Assembly (NCBI GenBank): GCA_030450655.1
Contig: JAKDIE010000106.1
Location: forward strand, 1 to 5,636
Direction of reading: 5' to 3'
DNA from: Ruaniaceae bacterium
GTDB lineage: Bacteria > Actinomycetota > Actinomycetes > Actinomycetales > Actinomycetaceae
DNA length: 5,636 nucleotides
Position numbers and translations under genes: made by a program. Positions 1-5,636 of this stretch are shown piece after piece. The stretch's first letter is position 1, and each line of letters opens with the position of its first letter. The notes below the pieces were generated by a model. The model did not search any database, was not told the DNA's origin, and saw only the letters and a program-made list of their open reading frames with translations.

Positions 1-93
1 TTTGGGTGTTTTTGGGACGTTCGACGGCGTTTCTCCCCTAACTTTGACCACCCTGGAGGCGGTGAGGGCGGGCAGGGGCGGCGTTGCGCGTCA

Positions 94-107
94 CGCCGGG
101 GGCGAAC
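94..107. promoter_or_regulatory. Candidate ClgR operator upstream of clpC
   Basis: The sequence shows CGC (94-96), five bases, then GCG (102-104) followed by AAC. Read on the minus strand this is GTTCGC, five bases, GCG, which matches the ClgR operator core as I recall it from Streptomyces and Corynebacterium. The spacer also starts with a pyrimidine and ends with a purine, as in the Corynebacterium consensus, although its central A is replaced by G. ClgR is the actinobacterial activator of clpP, clpC and other proteolysis genes, so a site upstream of clpC fits the family. CGC and GCG are common in G+C-rich DNA, so a chance match is possible. The extra GTTCGC half-site extension and the location are what make it credible. 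Confidence 0.45.
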
Positions 108-135
108 ATGGGCATGCCGCAGGCCCTCGCGCCGT

Positions 136-141
136 TAGCAT
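136..141 (+). promoter_or_regulatory. Weak candidate -10 element for clpC
   Basis: TAGCAT fits the TAnnnT pattern of actinobacterial primary-sigma -10 elements. No good -35 hexamer lies 16-18 bases upstream. If transcription starts near 148, the candidate ClgR box would be centred near -49, and a poor -35 is typical of an activator-dependent promoter. Other TAnnnT matches exist, for example TAACTT at 39-44, so this placement is tentative. Confidence 0.25.
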
Positions 142-203
142 CGGTGAGGAGCAAGAGGCAACCGGGCTCGCCGGTCGAAGTGTCGCCTGTTGGCCTCGTC
201 TTC

Positions 204-211
204 AGAAGGAG
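204..211 (+). promoter_or_regulatory. Shine-Dalgarno of clpC (fixes the ATG at 217)
   Basis: AGAAGGAG is strongly complementary to the 16S rRNA tail and ends five bases before the ATG at 217. An in-frame TTG at 190 would add nine residues (MASSSEGVA), but it has no ribosome binding site of its own and would put the Shine-Dalgarno inside the coding region. The ATG also gives the canonical ClpC N-terminus [10 protein letters not shown]. Confidence 0.9.
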
Positions 212-216
212 TGGCA

Positions 217-2766
<2,550 letters not shown>

Positions 2767-2787
2767 ACGACGGATCGAAGCCATTGT

Positions 2788-2815
2788 GAGGGGCGGGCCT
2801 GCGGGTCCGCCCCTC
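2788..2815 (+). terminator. Hairpin terminator of clpC, without U-tract
   Basis: GAGGGGCGGGCC (2788-2799) pairs with GGTCCGCCCCTC (2804-2815) around the four-base loop TGCG. That gives a 12-bp stem with a single G-U wobble (2797 with 2806). It starts 22 bases after the clpC stop codon. The bases after it (GCCGTGTC) have no T-run. Actinobacterial intrinsic terminators often lack a U-tract, so termination here is likely but its efficiency cannot be read from sequence. Confidence 0.8.
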
Positions 2816-2858
2816 GCCGTGTCTACGCCCGTGAATGCACGCCTCGCAGGTGCCCGGA

Positions 2859-2874
2859 TGGGTCGAAAGGCCCA
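2859..2874. promoter_or_regulatory. Imperfect dyad with GAAA loop over the ppdK -35
   Basis: TGGGTC (2859-2864) pairs with GGCCCA (2869-2874) around GAAA, giving six pairs including one T-G. Three more pairs (2853-2855 with 2877-2879) can form beyond a small internal loop. The loop bases are part of the proposed ppdK -35 hexamer. As DNA it could be a repressor or activator site for ppdK. As RNA in clpC read-through transcripts it would be a GNRA-capped hairpin. Sequence alone does not decide, and a chance dyad in G+C-rich DNA is also possible. Confidence 0.35.
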
Positions 2875-2891
2875 GCGGGGTCGGATAAACT
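2863..2891 (+). promoter_or_regulatory. Probable primary-sigma promoter of ppdK
   Basis: The -10 is TAAACT (2886-2891), fitting TAnnnT, in an A-rich patch that stands out from G+C-rich surroundings. The -35 is TCGAAA (2863-2868), four of six matches to TTGACA, with an ideal 17-base spacer. Transcription would start near 2898, leaving a leader of about 48 bases. With the terminator upstream, this supports ppdK having its own transcription unit. Confidence 0.6.
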
Positions 2892-2896
2892 AGGTC

Positions 2897-2917
2897 GCAT
2901 CGACGCAGCAAAGATGC
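2897..2917. promoter_or_regulatory. Short dyad at the predicted ppdK transcription start
   Basis: GCATC (2897-2901) and GATGC (2913-2917) form a 5-bp inverted repeat with an 11-base gap, starting almost exactly at the predicted +1. The position would suit an operator or a small leader hairpin, but the arms are short and chance is a fair explanation. Confidence 0.2.
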
Positions 2918-2930
2918 ACACACCCACTCC

Positions 2931-2935
2931 GGAGG
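2931..2935 (+). promoter_or_regulatory. Shine-Dalgarno of ppdK
   Basis: GGAGG ends ten bases before the ATG at 2946, slightly longer than optimal spacing but workable. No competing in-frame start lies nearby, and the ATG yields a normal PPDK N-terminus. Confidence 0.8.
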
Positions 2936-2945
2936 CACTTCACAG

Positions 2946-5636
<2,691 letters not shown>

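Larger units (their letters stand above)
1..203. other. Upstream intergenic region and 5' leader of clpC
   Basis: I see no convincing protein-coding gene here. The only forward open frame (from a TTG at position 2, ending at 253) runs through the clpC Shine-Dalgarno and start codon, has Gly/Ala/Arg-rich low-complexity composition, and has no properly spaced ribosome binding site. Notable contents are a T/G-rich stretch at 1-17, a TTTGACC heptamer at 43-49, the CGC-N5-GCG dyad at 94-107, an 8-bp palindrome GGCATGCC at 111-118, a weak -10-like hexamer at 136-141, and a small hairpin in the probable leader (ACCGG at 161-165 pairing with CCGGT at 171-175). The upstream neighbour lies outside the window, so a 3' UTR contribution at the far left cannot be excluded. 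Confidence 0.6.

Noticed and set aside
19..24. GTTCGA as half of an actinobacterial SOS (LexA) box
   Set aside because: The partner TCGAAC four bases upstream is absent; that stretch is T/G-rich instead.
43..49. TTTGACC, a CtsR-like half-site (GGTCAAA on the minus strand)
   Set aside because: CtsR operators need two heptamers separated by three bases, and no second copy lies at either flank. CtsR is mainly a Firmicutes regulator, whereas this window looks actinobacterial.
44..49. TTGACC as a -35 element for clpC
   Set aside because: The hexamer is good, but the position 17 bases downstream (67-72) reads GCGGGC-like sequence with no -10 resemblance.
190..216. Upstream TTG start for ClpC adding nine residues
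   Set aside because: The AGAAGGAG motif sits inside this extension and is correctly spaced for the ATG at 217. [10 protein letters not shown] is the conserved family N-terminus.
2767..2945. A hidden small gene or HspR (HAIR) operator between clpC and ppdK
   Set aside because: No frame with a plausible start, ribosome binding site and length was found, and no CTTGAGT / ACTCAAG pair is present. The space is filled by the terminator, promoter and leader.

Overview
The window reads as ordinary housekeeping chromosome from a high-G+C Gram-positive bacterium (Actinomycetota). The evidence is G/C-rich third codon positions, a ClpC that follows the Mycobacterium ClpC1 pattern almost residue for residue as I recall it, a terminator hairpin without a U-tract, and a candidate ClgR box upstream of clpC. 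The ClpC loop spelling (TGFQ...LSTDYERMK) resembles Actinomyces-like or Micrococcales proteins, but I would not assign a family or genus from sequence reading alone.

Layout. Positions 1-216 are the upstream region and leader of clpC. They hold a CGC-N5-GCG dyad matching the ClgR operator core, a weak -10-like hexamer and a strong Shine-Dalgarno. Positions 217-2766 encode a complete 849-residue ClpC unfoldase. Positions 2767-2945 are intergenic, with a 12-bp GC-rich hairpin just after the clpC stop, then a promoter with a clear -10, a dyad with a GAAA loop lying over its -35, and a Shine-Dalgarno. Positions 2946-5636 encode pyruvate, phosphate dikinase (PPDK), open for 897 codons to the last base of the window. 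All its expected catalytic residues are present, so probably only a few codons are missing.

Both genes are on the + strand but look like separate transcription units, because a terminator and a new promoter lie between them. ClpC is the ATPase that feeds substrates to ClpP. PPDK interconverts ATP + pyruvate + phosphate and AMP + PEP + pyrophosphate at the PEP-pyruvate node. I see no functional link beyond adjacency.

I found no mobile element, RNA gene, CRISPR array or unknown gene, and no sign of an undescribed system. The points most worth checking are the ClgR-type box, the GAAA-loop dyad over the ppdK promoter, and a Thr in place of the usual hydrophobic residue in the ClpP-docking loop of ClpC.
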